Assembly: GCA_937925385.1 (NCBI GenBank)
Contig: CALEWN010000324.1
Span: 1 to 7,616, forward strand
Reading direction: 5' to 3'
Length of the DNA stretch: 7,616 nucleotides
Origin: an uncultured Senegalimassilia sp.
Lineage (GTDB): Bacteria; Actinomycetota; Coriobacteriia; Coriobacteriales; Eggerthellaceae
Shown here: positions 1 to 6,080 of the stretch, piece after piece
How the letters are laid out: the number at the start of each line of letters is the position of its first letter
Numbering within the stretch: position 1 is the first letter of the stretch
Notes under the pieces: model-generated
Told to the model about the DNA's origin: nothing
Database searches by the model: none
Seen by the model: the letters and a program-made list of their open reading frames with translations, nothing else
Program-made: the position numbers and the translations under genes

Positions 1-19
1 GCTGTAGGAGAAGCGGGAT

Positions 20-457
20 GTGACGGTGATTACGAATTCCTTTGATGTGATTGTTGAGTTGGCGGATGTAACTGGCTGGTACATTTTGTCTACCGGCGGC
101 CGGTTAATACCGGAATCCCTGGCCCTGATCGGCTCCCAGTGCCACCAAATGATTCGAAACTTCCATGTGGATAAAGCGATTATCTACTGCAAGGTTTTAA
201 GCCCTTCCTGCGGGATCACCGATTCAAGCGAGTATCATGACTCAACAAAACAGGCCATGATGCGCTCTGCCAGTGAGACGATCTTGGCGCTGGACGACTC
301 AAAATTTGACAAAATTTCCTTTGTCCAGATTGCAGAGTTGACAGATGTTAAATTGATTGTCACAAACCGCAAGCCCAGCGAGGAATGGCTCCAGCTGTTT
401 GACCAGCTAAAGCTCCGTTGCCTCTATCCTGCGGCAGAGGAAGCAAGTCAAGAATGA
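20..457 (+). pseudogene. DeoR/GlpR-family transcriptional regulator, C-terminal sensor domain remnant
   Basis: The 145 codons from GTG at 20 read as most of a DeoR-type effector (phosphosugar) sensor domain. Visible family landmarks, numbered from this GTG, are VTNS-like VITNS (3-7), STGG followed by PESLALIG (24-38), FHVDKA (48-53), GITDSSE (65-71), K77 with AMM, and LDDSKF (91-96). The usual N-terminal winged helix-turn-helix and the first strand/helix of the sensor fold are absent. An in-frame TAG lies at 5-7, and the codons between it and GTG (Glu-Lys-Arg-Asp) fit the family just before VITNS, so the parent gene probably read through this point. A GGAG at 7-10 could still serve the GTG at 20. 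The protein cannot bind DNA as it stands, so I call it a likely pseudogene; a short expressed sensor-only protein is the alternative. Base composition is much lower in G+C than the rib genes. Domain identity is fairly sure, pseudogene status less so. Confidence 0.68.
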
Positions 458-460
458 TAG

Positions 461-490
461 ATAACCGGATGCCTTACGCCATCCTGTTAT
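461..490. terminator. Hairpin between convergent genes, probable bidirectional terminator
   Basis: Left arm ATAACCGGATG (461-471) and right arm CATCCTGTTAT (480-490) pair over 11 bp with one mismatch, with an 8-base loop. A T-rich stretch (TTTAT) follows on the plus strand. The element fills the gap between the end of the DeoR remnant (457) and the stop codon of the minus-strand symporter (492), where a shared terminator is expected. The stem is AT-rich at its base and the T-tract is short, so termination strength is uncertain; on the minus strand no clear U-tract follows. Confidence 0.5.
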
Positions 491-491
491 T

Positions 492-1871
492 TTATGGTCG
501 AGACATATGCCTCCCCTGCTGCTCATGGGATTTCACCTCGGCAATGACCACGCCGCTTAGGGCATACAGCGCAATCAGGTTAGGAAAGGCCATGAGTCCG
601 TTGGTGATGTCCGCCAGGTTCCACACCAAGTCGAAGCTGTTCACCGCGCCGTAGAAGATGACCGCCAGGCACGCCAGACGGAAGATGATCAGCGCTGTCT
701 TGGAGTCGTTCTTGATGAAGCGGAAGTTGCTCTCGGCGTAGAAGTAATTGCCAATGAGGCTGGAGTAGGCGAACATGAAGATGGCGAACGTGATGAAGTG
801 GATGCCCATGGGGCCCACGGAGTTGTTCACGGCCATCTGCACGAGCGGCATGCCGTTGAGGCCCTCGGCCGCAGCGGGATCCTGTACGTAGAACACCAGC
901 ACCATCATGGCCGAGCAGGTGCAGATGATGAGCGTGTCGATGTAGACCGACAGGCTTTGCACAAGGCCCTGCTTGACCGGGTGGGAAACGCTGGCGGTGG
1001 CGGCGGCGTTAGGAGCCGAACCCATGCCTGCCTCATTGGAGTACAGGCCGCGCTTGATGCCGAGCATGACCACCGAGCCGGCGAAGCCGCCGAAGATGGA
1101 CTGGAAGTCGAAGGCGCTTTCGAACATCAGGCCGAACACGGCGGGCAGCCAGGTGATGTTGGCGATGGTGGTCCACAGCGCGATGGCGATATAGGCGATG
1201 GCCATGACCGGCACGATGATGGACGTGATCACGCTGATGCGCTTCGAGCCGCCGAAGATGACGCCGGCGGTGAACACCACCAAGCCCAGACCGGCCGCCA
1301 CGGCCACGCCGTTGGTGGCGTAGTCGGGGATGTAGTACTCAAGCGCGCTGCAAGCGTTGAACGCCTGCAGGCCGTTGAAGCCGAACGCGAAGCACAGGAT
1401 GAGCAGCACGCTGAACAGCACGCCGAGCTTGCGGCTGCCGAGCGCCTGATGGATGTAGTAGGCCGGGCCGCCGCGGAACTCGCCGTCGGTGCCGCGCACC
1501 TTCCAGATCTGGGCGAGCGTGGACTCGACGAAGGCCGACGCCGCGCCCACCAGCGCCATAAGCCACATCCAGAACACGGCGCCCGGGCCGCCCGTGGCGA
1601 TGGCCGTTGCCACGCCGGCGATATTGCCCGTGCCCACGCGGCTGGCCGTGGAGACCATGAGCGCCTGGAACGACGAGATGGAGCGCTCGCCCTGCACGTG
1701 CTTCTTCTCGGTCAGCTGCTTGAACATGTCCTTGATGAAGCGGATCTGCACGCCCTTGGTGCGGATGGTGAAGTACACGCCCACTGCGACCAGTAGGATG
1801 AGCAGGATGTACGTGTACATGAAGCCGTCGATCTCACCTGTGACATCGACAAGCCATGCGTTGAAATCCAT
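492..1871 (-). CDS. AGCS-family sodium:alanine/glycine symporter
   Basis: This 459-residue, very hydrophobic membrane protein belongs to the alanine or glycine:cation symporter family, which imports small neutral amino acids with sodium (or protons). Family signatures are GTGNIAG (80-86) followed by GGPGA (94-98) and FWMW, and the long motif SNEAGMGS-APNAAATA (278-293). Near the C-terminus are IGNYFYAESNF (373-383) and a final membrane region containing WNLADITNG. About ten or more membrane segments are apparent, the first around residues 18-37, and the length is normal for the family. I chose ATG at 1871 because AAGGGGAAA (1878-1886 on the plus strand) sits just upstream; the longer reading from GTG at 1928 would start inside a palindrome and add 19 charged residues not expected of the family. 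The gene is transcribed alone, divergent from the radical SAM gene. The actual substrate cannot be read from sequence. Confidence 0.95.
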   Translation of the reverse strand: MDFNAWLVDVTGEIDGFMYTYILLILLVAVGVYFTIRTKGVQIRFIKDMFKQLTEKKHVQGERSISSFQALMVSTASRVGTGNIAGVATAIATGGPGAVFWMWLMALVGAASAFVESTLAQIWKVRGTDGEFRGGPAYYIHQALGSRKLGVLFSVLLILCFAFGFNGLQAFNACSALEYYIPDYATNGVAVAAGLGLVVFTAGVIFGGSKRISVITSIIVPVMAIAYIAIALWTTIANITWLPAVFGLMFESAFDFQSIFGGFAGSVVMLGIKRGLYSNEAGMGSAPNAAATASVSHPVKQGLVQSLSVYIDTLIICTCSAMMVLVFYVQDPAAAEGLNGMPLVQMAVNNSVGPMGIHFITFAIFMFAYSSLIGNYFYAESNFRFIKNDSKTALIIFRLACLAVIFYGAVNSFDLVWNLADITNGLMAFPNLIALYALSGVVIAEVKSHEQQGRHMSRP

Positions 1872-1914
1872 GATGGCTTTCCCCTTTCCCCGATACGAAA
1901 CTGATTCCCTGGAT

Positions 1915-1930
1915 TTGTGCAAACGCACAA
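1915..1930. promoter_or_regulatory. Perfect dyad TTGTGC-N4-GCACAA, candidate operator or leader hairpin
   Basis: TTGTGC (1915-1920) and GCACAA (1925-1930) are exact inverted repeats separated by AAAC. The dyad lies about 10-25 bases downstream of the predicted transcription start of the symporter, so a protein bound there could block transcription. In RNA it would form a 6-bp hairpin with a 4-base loop, without a following U-tract, so it is not a terminator. The cognate regulator is unknown. Confidence 0.45.
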
Positions 1931-1947
1931 GAATTCACGGAAACGCC

Positions 1948-1977
1948 ACTATACCGTATTTCGAAACAAATTGGTAA
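1948..1977 (-). promoter_or_regulatory. Predicted promoter of the symporter gene
   Basis: Read on the minus strand, TTACCA (1972-1977) and TATAGT (1948-1953) are separated by 18 bases. They match the sigma-70-type consensus at 4/6 and 5/6 positions. Transcription would begin near 1941, giving a leader of about 70 nt before the ATG at 1871. This fits a sigma-70 promoter but has no experimental support. Confidence 0.5.
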
Positions 1978-2081
1978 CATTCGCGGCTCCTGGAAGCTGC
2001 AACGCCTTCGCTTTATTCCCTAGCGTTTGTGTTCCTCGTTGTGCTTTTTCACCTTGTCAGGCTCACAACCGTTCAAAGGGC

Positions 2082-2087
2082 TATGAT
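2082..2087 (+). promoter_or_regulatory. Possible -10 box upstream of the radical SAM gene
   Basis: TATGAT lies 43 bases before the ATG at 2131 and matches 5/6 of the -10 consensus. The only good -35-like hexamer, TTGTCA (2054-2059), is 22 bases upstream, which is too far for a normal promoter. Either the promoter is weak or activator-dependent, or the real start is elsewhere in 1978-2130. Confidence 0.25.
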
Positions 2088-2130
2088 GGTCACTTACCGA
2101 ATACTGGGCACCGATGCGTAAGGGGCGCAC

Positions 2131-3471
2131 ATGCTTTCAGAACGATTTCTCACGAATCTTGTCAAGGGGATGACCAAGCGTCATCTCGACCTTCAGCCCA
2201 CCGACGAGCACTTCTTTCCCGGCCCTAAGCCCGGCACCAAGTACATGCTGTACCTGCACGTGCCGTTTTGCCAGGTCCTGTGCCCGTATTGCAGCTTCAA
2301 CCGCTACGTGTTCCACGAGGACATCGCGCGCACGTACTTCAAGAACCTGCGCCGCGAGATGATGATGCTCAAGGAACGCGGTTGGGATTTCGAGACGCTG
2401 TACTTCGGCGGCGGCACCCCCACCATCCTGCTCGACGAGCTGTGCGAGACCATCGACCTTGCGCGCGACAACTTCCACATCAAGGAAGTGGGCGTCGAAA
2501 CGAACCCGAACCACTTGACCGAGCCGTGGCTTTCTGAGATGAAGGGCCGCGTGCAGCGCTTGTCCGTGGGCGTGCAAAGCTTCAACAACGACCTGCTCAA
2601 ACAGATGGACCGCTACAAGAAATACGGGAGCGGCGAGGAGATCTTCGAGCGCATCGGGCAAGCCGCGCCCTACTTCGACAGCGTGAACGTGGACATGATC
2701 TTCAACTTCCCCAACCAAACGGAAGACATCCTGTTCGACGACCTGGAGAAGATCGTGGCCTGCGGGGCGCGCCAAACCACGTTCAGTCCGCTGTACGTCT
2801 CGAACGCCACCACGCGCAAGATGGAGAAGTCGCTGGGCAAGATGGACTACAACCGCGAGTTCCGCTACTACCAGATCCTCGACGAGGTGCTGTGCGGCGG
2901 CGAGCATCCCTTCTTCAGCCGCGACACCATCTGGACGTTCAACCGCTTAAACGAGCAGGGCGCCCATGACCACAACCTGTACGCCGAGGAGCTGCAGGTG
3001 GCCTACAACGAATACCCCGGTATCGGCAGCGGCTCGATCACGCACCTCAACGGCGCGCTGTACGTGAACACGTTCAGCCTGAACGAGTACAACGAGGCCA
3101 TCGAGGCCGGCCACATGTCCATCATGGGCAAGTGCGTCATGAGCAAGCGCGACCTGGCCCGCTACTATTTCCTGCTGCACCTCTACCAGCTGCACCTGGA
3201 CAAGAACGACTTCAAAAAGCAGTTCGGCTGCAGCATCGAGCGCCTGCTGCCGGCGGAGATGGCGTTCTTCCGCGCGCATGGCGCCTTCGCCACCGACACC
3301 CGCGACGAGCTGACGCTGACCACCATGGGGCGCTACCTGACGCTCATCCTGTACCGTCAGTTCCTCTCGGGCATGAACAACCTGCGCGACCAGGCGCGCG
3401 ACGCGCTTGACGGCGAGGAGCGCAACCTGCTGTTCGGCGATGAGACGAACTGCAGCGCCTGCCTTGACTAG
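2131..3471 (+). CDS. HemW/HemN-like radical SAM protein (coproporphyrinogen III oxidase family)
   Basis: The 446-residue protein has the radical SAM iron-sulfur motif CX3CX2C as Cys47, Cys51 and Cys54 within LHVPFCQVLCPYCSF. It is followed by GGGTP (93-97), VETNPNHL (122-129), LSVGVQSF (144-151) and VDMIFNFPNQT (187-197), the order seen in HemW and HemN. The residue after CPYC is Ser-Phe, without the extra Cys of true HemN (CXXCXC), so it is closer to HemW-like proteins, which bind and transfer heme. The HNxxYW motif typical of HemW is not clean: the corresponding place reads HDHNLYAEE. The protein ends in CSAC (441-444), a CxxC that could bind metal. Substrate is therefore open: heme chaperone, porphyrin oxidase or another heme/tetrapyrrole-related enzyme. 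Start ATG has AAGGGG (2120-2125) 5 bases upstream. The gene appears monocistronic and is followed by two terminators. Confidence 0.9.
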   Translation: MLSERFLTNLVKGMTKRHLDLQPTDEHFFPGPKPGTKYMLYLHVPFCQVLCPYCSFNRYVFHEDIARTYFKNLRREMMMLKERGWDFETLYFGGGTPTILLDELCETIDLARDNFHIKEVGVETNPNHLTEPWLSEMKGRVQRLSVGVQSFNNDLLKQMDRYKKYGSGEEIFERIGQAAPYFDSVNVDMIFNFPNQTEDILFDDLEKIVACGARQTTFSPLYVSNATTRKMEKSLGKMDYNREFRYYQILDEVLCGGEHPFFSRDTIWTFNRLNEQGAHDHNLYAEELQVAYNEYPGIGSGSITHLNGALYVNTFSLNEYNEAIEAGHMSIMGKCVMSKRDLARYYFLLHLYQLHLDKNDFKKQFGCSIERLLPAEMAFFRAHGAFATDTRDELTLTTMGRYLTLILYRQFLSGMNNLRDQARDALDGEERNLLFGDETNCSACLD

Positions 3472-3496
3472 CACAGGCTTCGCATCGCGTTAAATG

Positions 3497-3526
3497 GGCG
3501 GCATCGCACAAGATGTCGCCTTTTTT
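3497..3526 (+). terminator. Intrinsic terminator of the radical SAM gene (first of two)
   Basis: GGCGGCATC (3497-3505) pairs with GATGTCGCC (3512-3520) as a 9-bp stem with one G-T wobble and a 6-base loop, followed directly by six T residues (3521-3526). It begins 26 bases after the stop codon at 3471, a classic rho-independent terminator. Confidence 0.9.
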
Positions 3527-3532
3527 CGCGCT

Positions 3533-3558
3533 AAAACGCTGGCTTGCCGGCGTTTTTT
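3533..3558 (+). terminator. Second tandem intrinsic terminator
   Basis: AAAACGCTGG (3533-3542) pairs with CCGGCGTTTT (3547-3556), a 10-bp stem with one wobble and a CTTG loop, running into a six-T tract (3553-3558). It lies 6 bases after the previous T-tract and probably acts as a backup. Because the stem base is A4/T4 it may also work on the minus strand. Confidence 0.8.
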
Positions 3559-3604
3559 GCGTCTACCCACCTGGAAATTGCATCAAATCGTAAAAAGTGT
3601 CCCC

Positions 3605-3633
3605 TTGTGGCGTATGGAAGGCACTTCTATACT
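3605..3633 (+). promoter_or_regulatory. Predicted promoter of the riboflavin operon
   Basis: TTGTGG (3605-3610) and TATACT (3628-3633) are 17 bases apart, the ideal spacing; the -10 box matches 5/6 and the -35 box 3/6. Transcription would start near 3640, only a few bases before the first helix of the FMN aptamer at 3648, and downstream of both terminators of the preceding gene. Confidence 0.65.
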
Positions 3634-3647
3634 CACAACCAAGATAT

Positions 3648-3829
3648 CTGTTCAGGGCGAGGTGAAATCCCTCACTGGCGGTAACGTCGAAACGCTGCAA
3701 GAAGCGGCACGGCGAAGTCCGCGACCCTGGCAGGTTGCAAGCAGGCGGCCTGTGGCCGCAACCGCAACCCGCACAGGCTGACCTGGTGAGAATCCAGGAC
3801 CAACGGTTACAGTCCGGATGGAAGAACAG
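3648..3829 (+). ncRNA. FMN riboswitch (RFN element) aptamer
   Basis: The leader carries the conserved core of the FMN riboswitch. P1 is formed by CTGTTC (3648-3653) with GAACAG (3824-3829). Next come the GAGG/CCTC hairpin with loop TGAAATC (3659-3673), the block ACTGGCGGTA (3674-3683), AAGTCCGCGACCC (3714-3726), the CCTGG/CCAGG hairpin with loop TGAGAAT (3782-3798), and the block ACGGTTACAGTCCGGATGG ending at 3821. These match the Bacillus ribD leader in order and sequence. A variable arm at about 3733-3763 (GGTTG/CAACC enclosing GCGGCC-TGT-GGCCGC) makes the aptamer longer than the Bacillus one. It should sense FMN and control the operon starting at 4011 through the terminator at 3936-3966. 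Confidence 0.97.
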
Positions 3830-3906
3830 GAGCGCGAACGCACACGGCCTATGGCCGGTGCCCGCTGCGGCATTCCGCAGCACCCCGGATGCATGGCAGC
3901 GCTTCT
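3828..3906 (+). other. Riboswitch expression platform, possible alternative helices
   Basis: Between aptamer and terminator several helices are possible. AGGAGCGC (3828-3835), which includes two bases of the 3' strand of P1, can pair with GCGCTTCT (3899-3906), 8 bp with one wobble. CGGCC/GGCCG (3845-3857) and GCTGCGG/CCGCAGC (3864-3881) form local hairpins. CTGCGG (3865-3870) can instead pair with CCGCAG in the 5' arm of the terminator (3941-3946). These are candidate switching elements worked out by eye; no folding was run. Confidence 0.35.
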
Positions 3907-3935
3907 TGGCAGCCGCATCCCATTCGCCGCTTATC

Positions 3936-3966
3936 AACGCCCGCAGATTCCCTGCGGGCGTTTTTT
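3936..3966 (+). terminator. Riboswitch-controlled intrinsic terminator upstream of ribD
   Basis: AACGCCCGCAG (3936-3946) pairs perfectly over 11 bp with CTGCGGGCGTT (3952-3962) across a 5-base loop and ends in a six-T tract (3961-3966, the first two bases of which are in the stem). It lies 107 bases after the aptamer and 45 bases before the ribD start, with no gene before it on the predicted transcript. This is the expected off-state structure of an FMN riboswitch acting by premature termination. Confidence 0.93.
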
Positions 3967-4010
3967 CATGCCTGGACCCCGCAGGGCGGCCACAAGAGAA
4001 AGGGCTTCCC

Positions 4011-5363
4011 ATGGCAGGCATACCCGAACAACGATGCGAGCACGCAGCAGCCAGGATGCAGGACGCCGAACCGTCGGCCCCGCTCGGCGCCGACGACGCC
4101 CGCTTCATGCGCCGCGCCATCGAGCTGGCCTGGCGCGGTTGGGGTTGGACGAACCCGAACCCGCTGGTGGGCTGCGTACTCGTGCGCGACGGCCGCATCA
4201 TCGGCGAAGGCTGGCACGAAAGGTGCGGGCAGGCGCACGCCGAACGCAACGCGCTTGCTGATTGCGCGCGTCGCGCCGCCGATGGCGCGGCGGAAGCGGA
4301 GCGCACCGACGCCGATGCCGCCGACCCCGCCCGCGGTCGTGCGCGCAGCGCGACGGCCTACGTGACGCTCGAGCCGTGCTGCCACACCGGCAAGCAGCCC
4401 CCGTGCACCGAGGCGCTCATCGCCGCCGGCGTTGCACGCGTGGTGGTGGGCAGCCGCGACCCGAACCCGCTGGTTGCGGGCAAGGGATCGGCCCAGCTAC
4501 GCGAAGCCGGCATCCGCGTGGACGAGGACGCGCTGCGCGCCGAATGCGACGAGCTCAACCCCATCTTCTCCCAATTCATCAGCCGCAAAACCCCGTACGT
4601 GGTGGCGAAATGGGCCATGAGCGCCGACGGCAAGATCGCTTGTGCATCCGGCGATGCCCGCTGGGTGAGCGGCCCCGAATCGCGCCGCGACACGCACGAG
4701 CTGCGTCATCGCCTGGCCGCCATCGCTGTGGGCATCAACACGGTGCTCGCCGACGATCCGCTGCTCACCTGCCGCCGCCAGGACGAGCCCGGCAACCAGC
4801 CGCTGCGCGTGGTGCTCGATTCCCACCTGCGCATCCCCGAGGACTGCGCGCTCGTGCGCTCATGCGCACAAGGCGAAGCCCCGCTTGCGGTTGCCACCTG
4901 CGCCGACGTGGACGACCCCGCAACCGATGCCGGCGCGAAGGCTCAACGCCTGCAGGCACAGGGCGTGGAGGTGCTGCGCGTGCCGCAAGACGCCGTGGGC
5001 CGCGTTGCGGTACGGCCCCTGCTGCGTGCGCTGGGCGAGAAGGGCATCGACTCGCTGCTCGTCGAGGGCGGGTCGGGCATCCACGGCGCCTTCTTCGACG
5101 AGGGCGCGGTAGACGAGGTCGTGGTCTATGTCGCCCCGAAGGTGGTTGGCGGCGCCGATGCGCCAGGGCCCGTCGCGGGCACGGGCGCCGCGCGGATGGC
5201 CGAGTCCACGGCGCTGGGCTGCCCGAGGGCCCATGCGCTCGGCGACGACCTGAAGATCACGTTCGCGGCGGCCGGTGCGGCCCGCGTGGCAGATTGCACC
5301 CCCGCTTCACGCAATGCGTTCGCCGCGATGCAAGGAGGTGCAGCATGTTCACCGGCATCGTAG
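4011..5363 (+). CDS. ribD: Bifunctional diaminohydroxyphosphoribosylaminopyrimidine deaminase / 5-amino-6-(5-phosphoribosylamino)uracil reductase
   Basis: This 450-residue cytosolic enzyme carries out the second and third steps from GTP in riboflavin synthesis: deamination of the pyrimidine ring, then NADPH-dependent reduction of the ribosyl side chain. The N-terminal deaminase domain shows NPNPLVGCVLV (48-58), the zinc/catalytic HAE (76-78) and PCCHTGKQPPC with zinc ligands Cys123 and Cys132. The reductase domain starts near 192 (RKTPYVVAKWAMSADGKIA) and includes WVSGPESRRD, TVLADDPLLTCR, EGGSG (352-356) and VYVAPKVVGG. About 25 Ala/Asp/Arg-rich residues (roughly 87-113) separate HAE from TLEPC, longer than in the E. 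coli enzyme. ATG at 4011 is chosen for GAGAAAGGG six bases upstream; longer readings would run back through the riboswitch terminator. First gene of the operon; its 3' end overlaps ribE. Confidence 0.97.
   Translation: MAGIPEQRCEHAAARMQDAEPSAPLGADDARFMRRAIELAWRGWGWTNPNPLVGCVLVRDGRIIGEGWHERCGQAHAERNALADCARRAADGAAEAERTDADAADPARGRARSATAYVTLEPCCHTGKQPPCTEALIAAGVARVVVGSRDPNPLVAGKGSAQLREAGIRVDEDALRAECDELNPIFSQFISRKTPYVVAKWAMSADGKIACASGDARWVSGPESRRDTHELRHRLAAIAVGINTVLADDPLLTCRRQDEPGNQPLRVVLDSHLRIPEDCALVRSCAQGEAPLAVATCADVDDPATDAGAKAQRLQAQGVEVLRVPQDAVGRVAVRPLLRALGEKGIDSLLVEGGSGIHGAFFDEGAVDEVVVYVAPKVVGGADAPGPVAGTGAARMAESTALGCPRAHALGDDLKITFAAAGAARVADCTPASRNAFAAMQGGAACSPAS
5332..5340 (+). promoter_or_regulatory. 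Strong ribosome binding site of ribE inside ribD
   Basis: AAGGAGGTG lies within the last codons of ribD, with AGGAGG six bases before the ATG at 5345. It fixes the ribE start and indicates translation coupled to ribD across the overlap. Confidence 0.85.
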
Positions 5364-6025
5364 AGGAGACGGGGCGCGTGACAAGCGTCCCTGCGGCCGG
5401 ACGCGCGGGCCGGCTGGCCATCAAGGCGTCCCGCGTGCTCGAGGGCACGCGCATAGGCGACAGCATCGCCGTCAACGGCGTGTGCCTCACCGCCACCGAG
5501 CTGCTGCCCGACGGCTTCGCCGCCGACGTGATGCCGCAGACGCTTTCCCACTCCAACCTGGGCGCGCTGCGCGCAGGCAGCCCCGTGAACCTGGAGCGGG
5601 CCATGGCGGCCGACGGCCGCTTCGGCGGGCACATCGTCTCCGGGCACATCGACGGCACCGGCACCGTGCGCCGCGTGCGCCGCGACCAAAACGCCGTCCG
5701 CTTCACCATCGGCGCACCCGCCGGCATCATGGCTCTCATCGTGGCGCAAGGGTCCATCACCGTCGACGGCATCAGCTTGACGGTAGCCGACCTTTACGAC
5801 GACGCGTTCGAGGTTTCGGTCATCCCGCACACGGCCGCCGAGACCACATTGGGCTCGCACCGCCCCGGCAGCACGGTGAACCTGGAGAACGACGTGGTAG
5901 GCAAGTACGTGCAACGGTTGCTGTACAACAAGAACCGGAACACCGAGGAACCGGACGCAGAGCATGCAGGCAAGCCGGCTTCCACGCCCCTGACCTTGGA
6001 ATACCTTGCCGCGAACGGCTTCTAG
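5345..6025 (+). CDS. ribE: Riboflavin synthase, alpha subunit
   Basis: This 226-residue protein converts two molecules of 6,7-dimethyl-8-ribityllumazine into riboflavin and a pyrimidine that is recycled. It starts with the family hallmark [10 protein letters not shown] and consists of two similar lumazine-binding barrels. The first has [14 protein letters not shown] (38-51, with conserved Cys47) and [11 protein letters not shown] (63-73). The second starts around [11 protein letters not shown] (94-104) and repeats the pattern as [15 protein letters not shown] (136-150), [11 protein letters not shown] (160-170) and [14 protein letters not shown] (178-191). A C-terminal tail ends in LEYLAANGF, common in this family. 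The length is close to the usual 200-220 residues with a slightly long linker before the tail. It overlaps ribD by 19 bp in another frame, and ribBA follows after 55 bp. In some nomenclatures the gene is called ribC or ribB. Confidence 0.97.
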   Translation: MFTGIVEETGRVTSVPAAGRAGRLAIKASRVLEGTRIGDSIAVNGVCLTATELLPDGFAADVMPQTLSHSNLGALRAGSPVNLERAMAADGRFGGHIVSGHIDGTGTVRRVRRDQNAVRFTIGAPAGIMALIVAQGSITVDGISLTVADLYDDAFEVSVIPHTAAETTLGSHRPGSTVNLENDVVGKYVQRLLYNKNRNTEEPDAEHAGKPASTPLTLEYLAANGF

Positions 6026-6080
6026 CACAGCGGCATCGACCCCTTCACTATCCCGTAACCCTATCCGAAAGGACGAACCT

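Noticed and set aside
798..1796. A 332-codon open frame antisense to the symporter, rich in His, Ala, Gly, Asp and Arg
   Set aside because: The opposite strand encodes a complete, motif-rich AGCS transporter. The antisense frame has a composition typical of G+C-rich mirror frames and no recognisable domain.
1872..1928. Longer start for the symporter at GTG 1928
   Set aside because: The extra 19 residues are charged and unlike the family. The GTG lies in the TTGTGC/GCACAA dyad, whereas ATG 1871 has a clear ribosome binding site.
1872..2130. Glycine riboswitch upstream of the amino acid symporter
   Set aside because: The predicted leader is only about 70 nt and I see no conserved glycine aptamer core. 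The AACGC/GCGTT repeat at 2001-2027 has a long loop and lies upstream of the predicted promoter.
3735..4010. Upstream extension of ribD
   Set aside because: It would place the start inside the FMN aptamer and read through the intrinsic terminator. The ATG at 4011 has a good ribosome binding site and fits the family.
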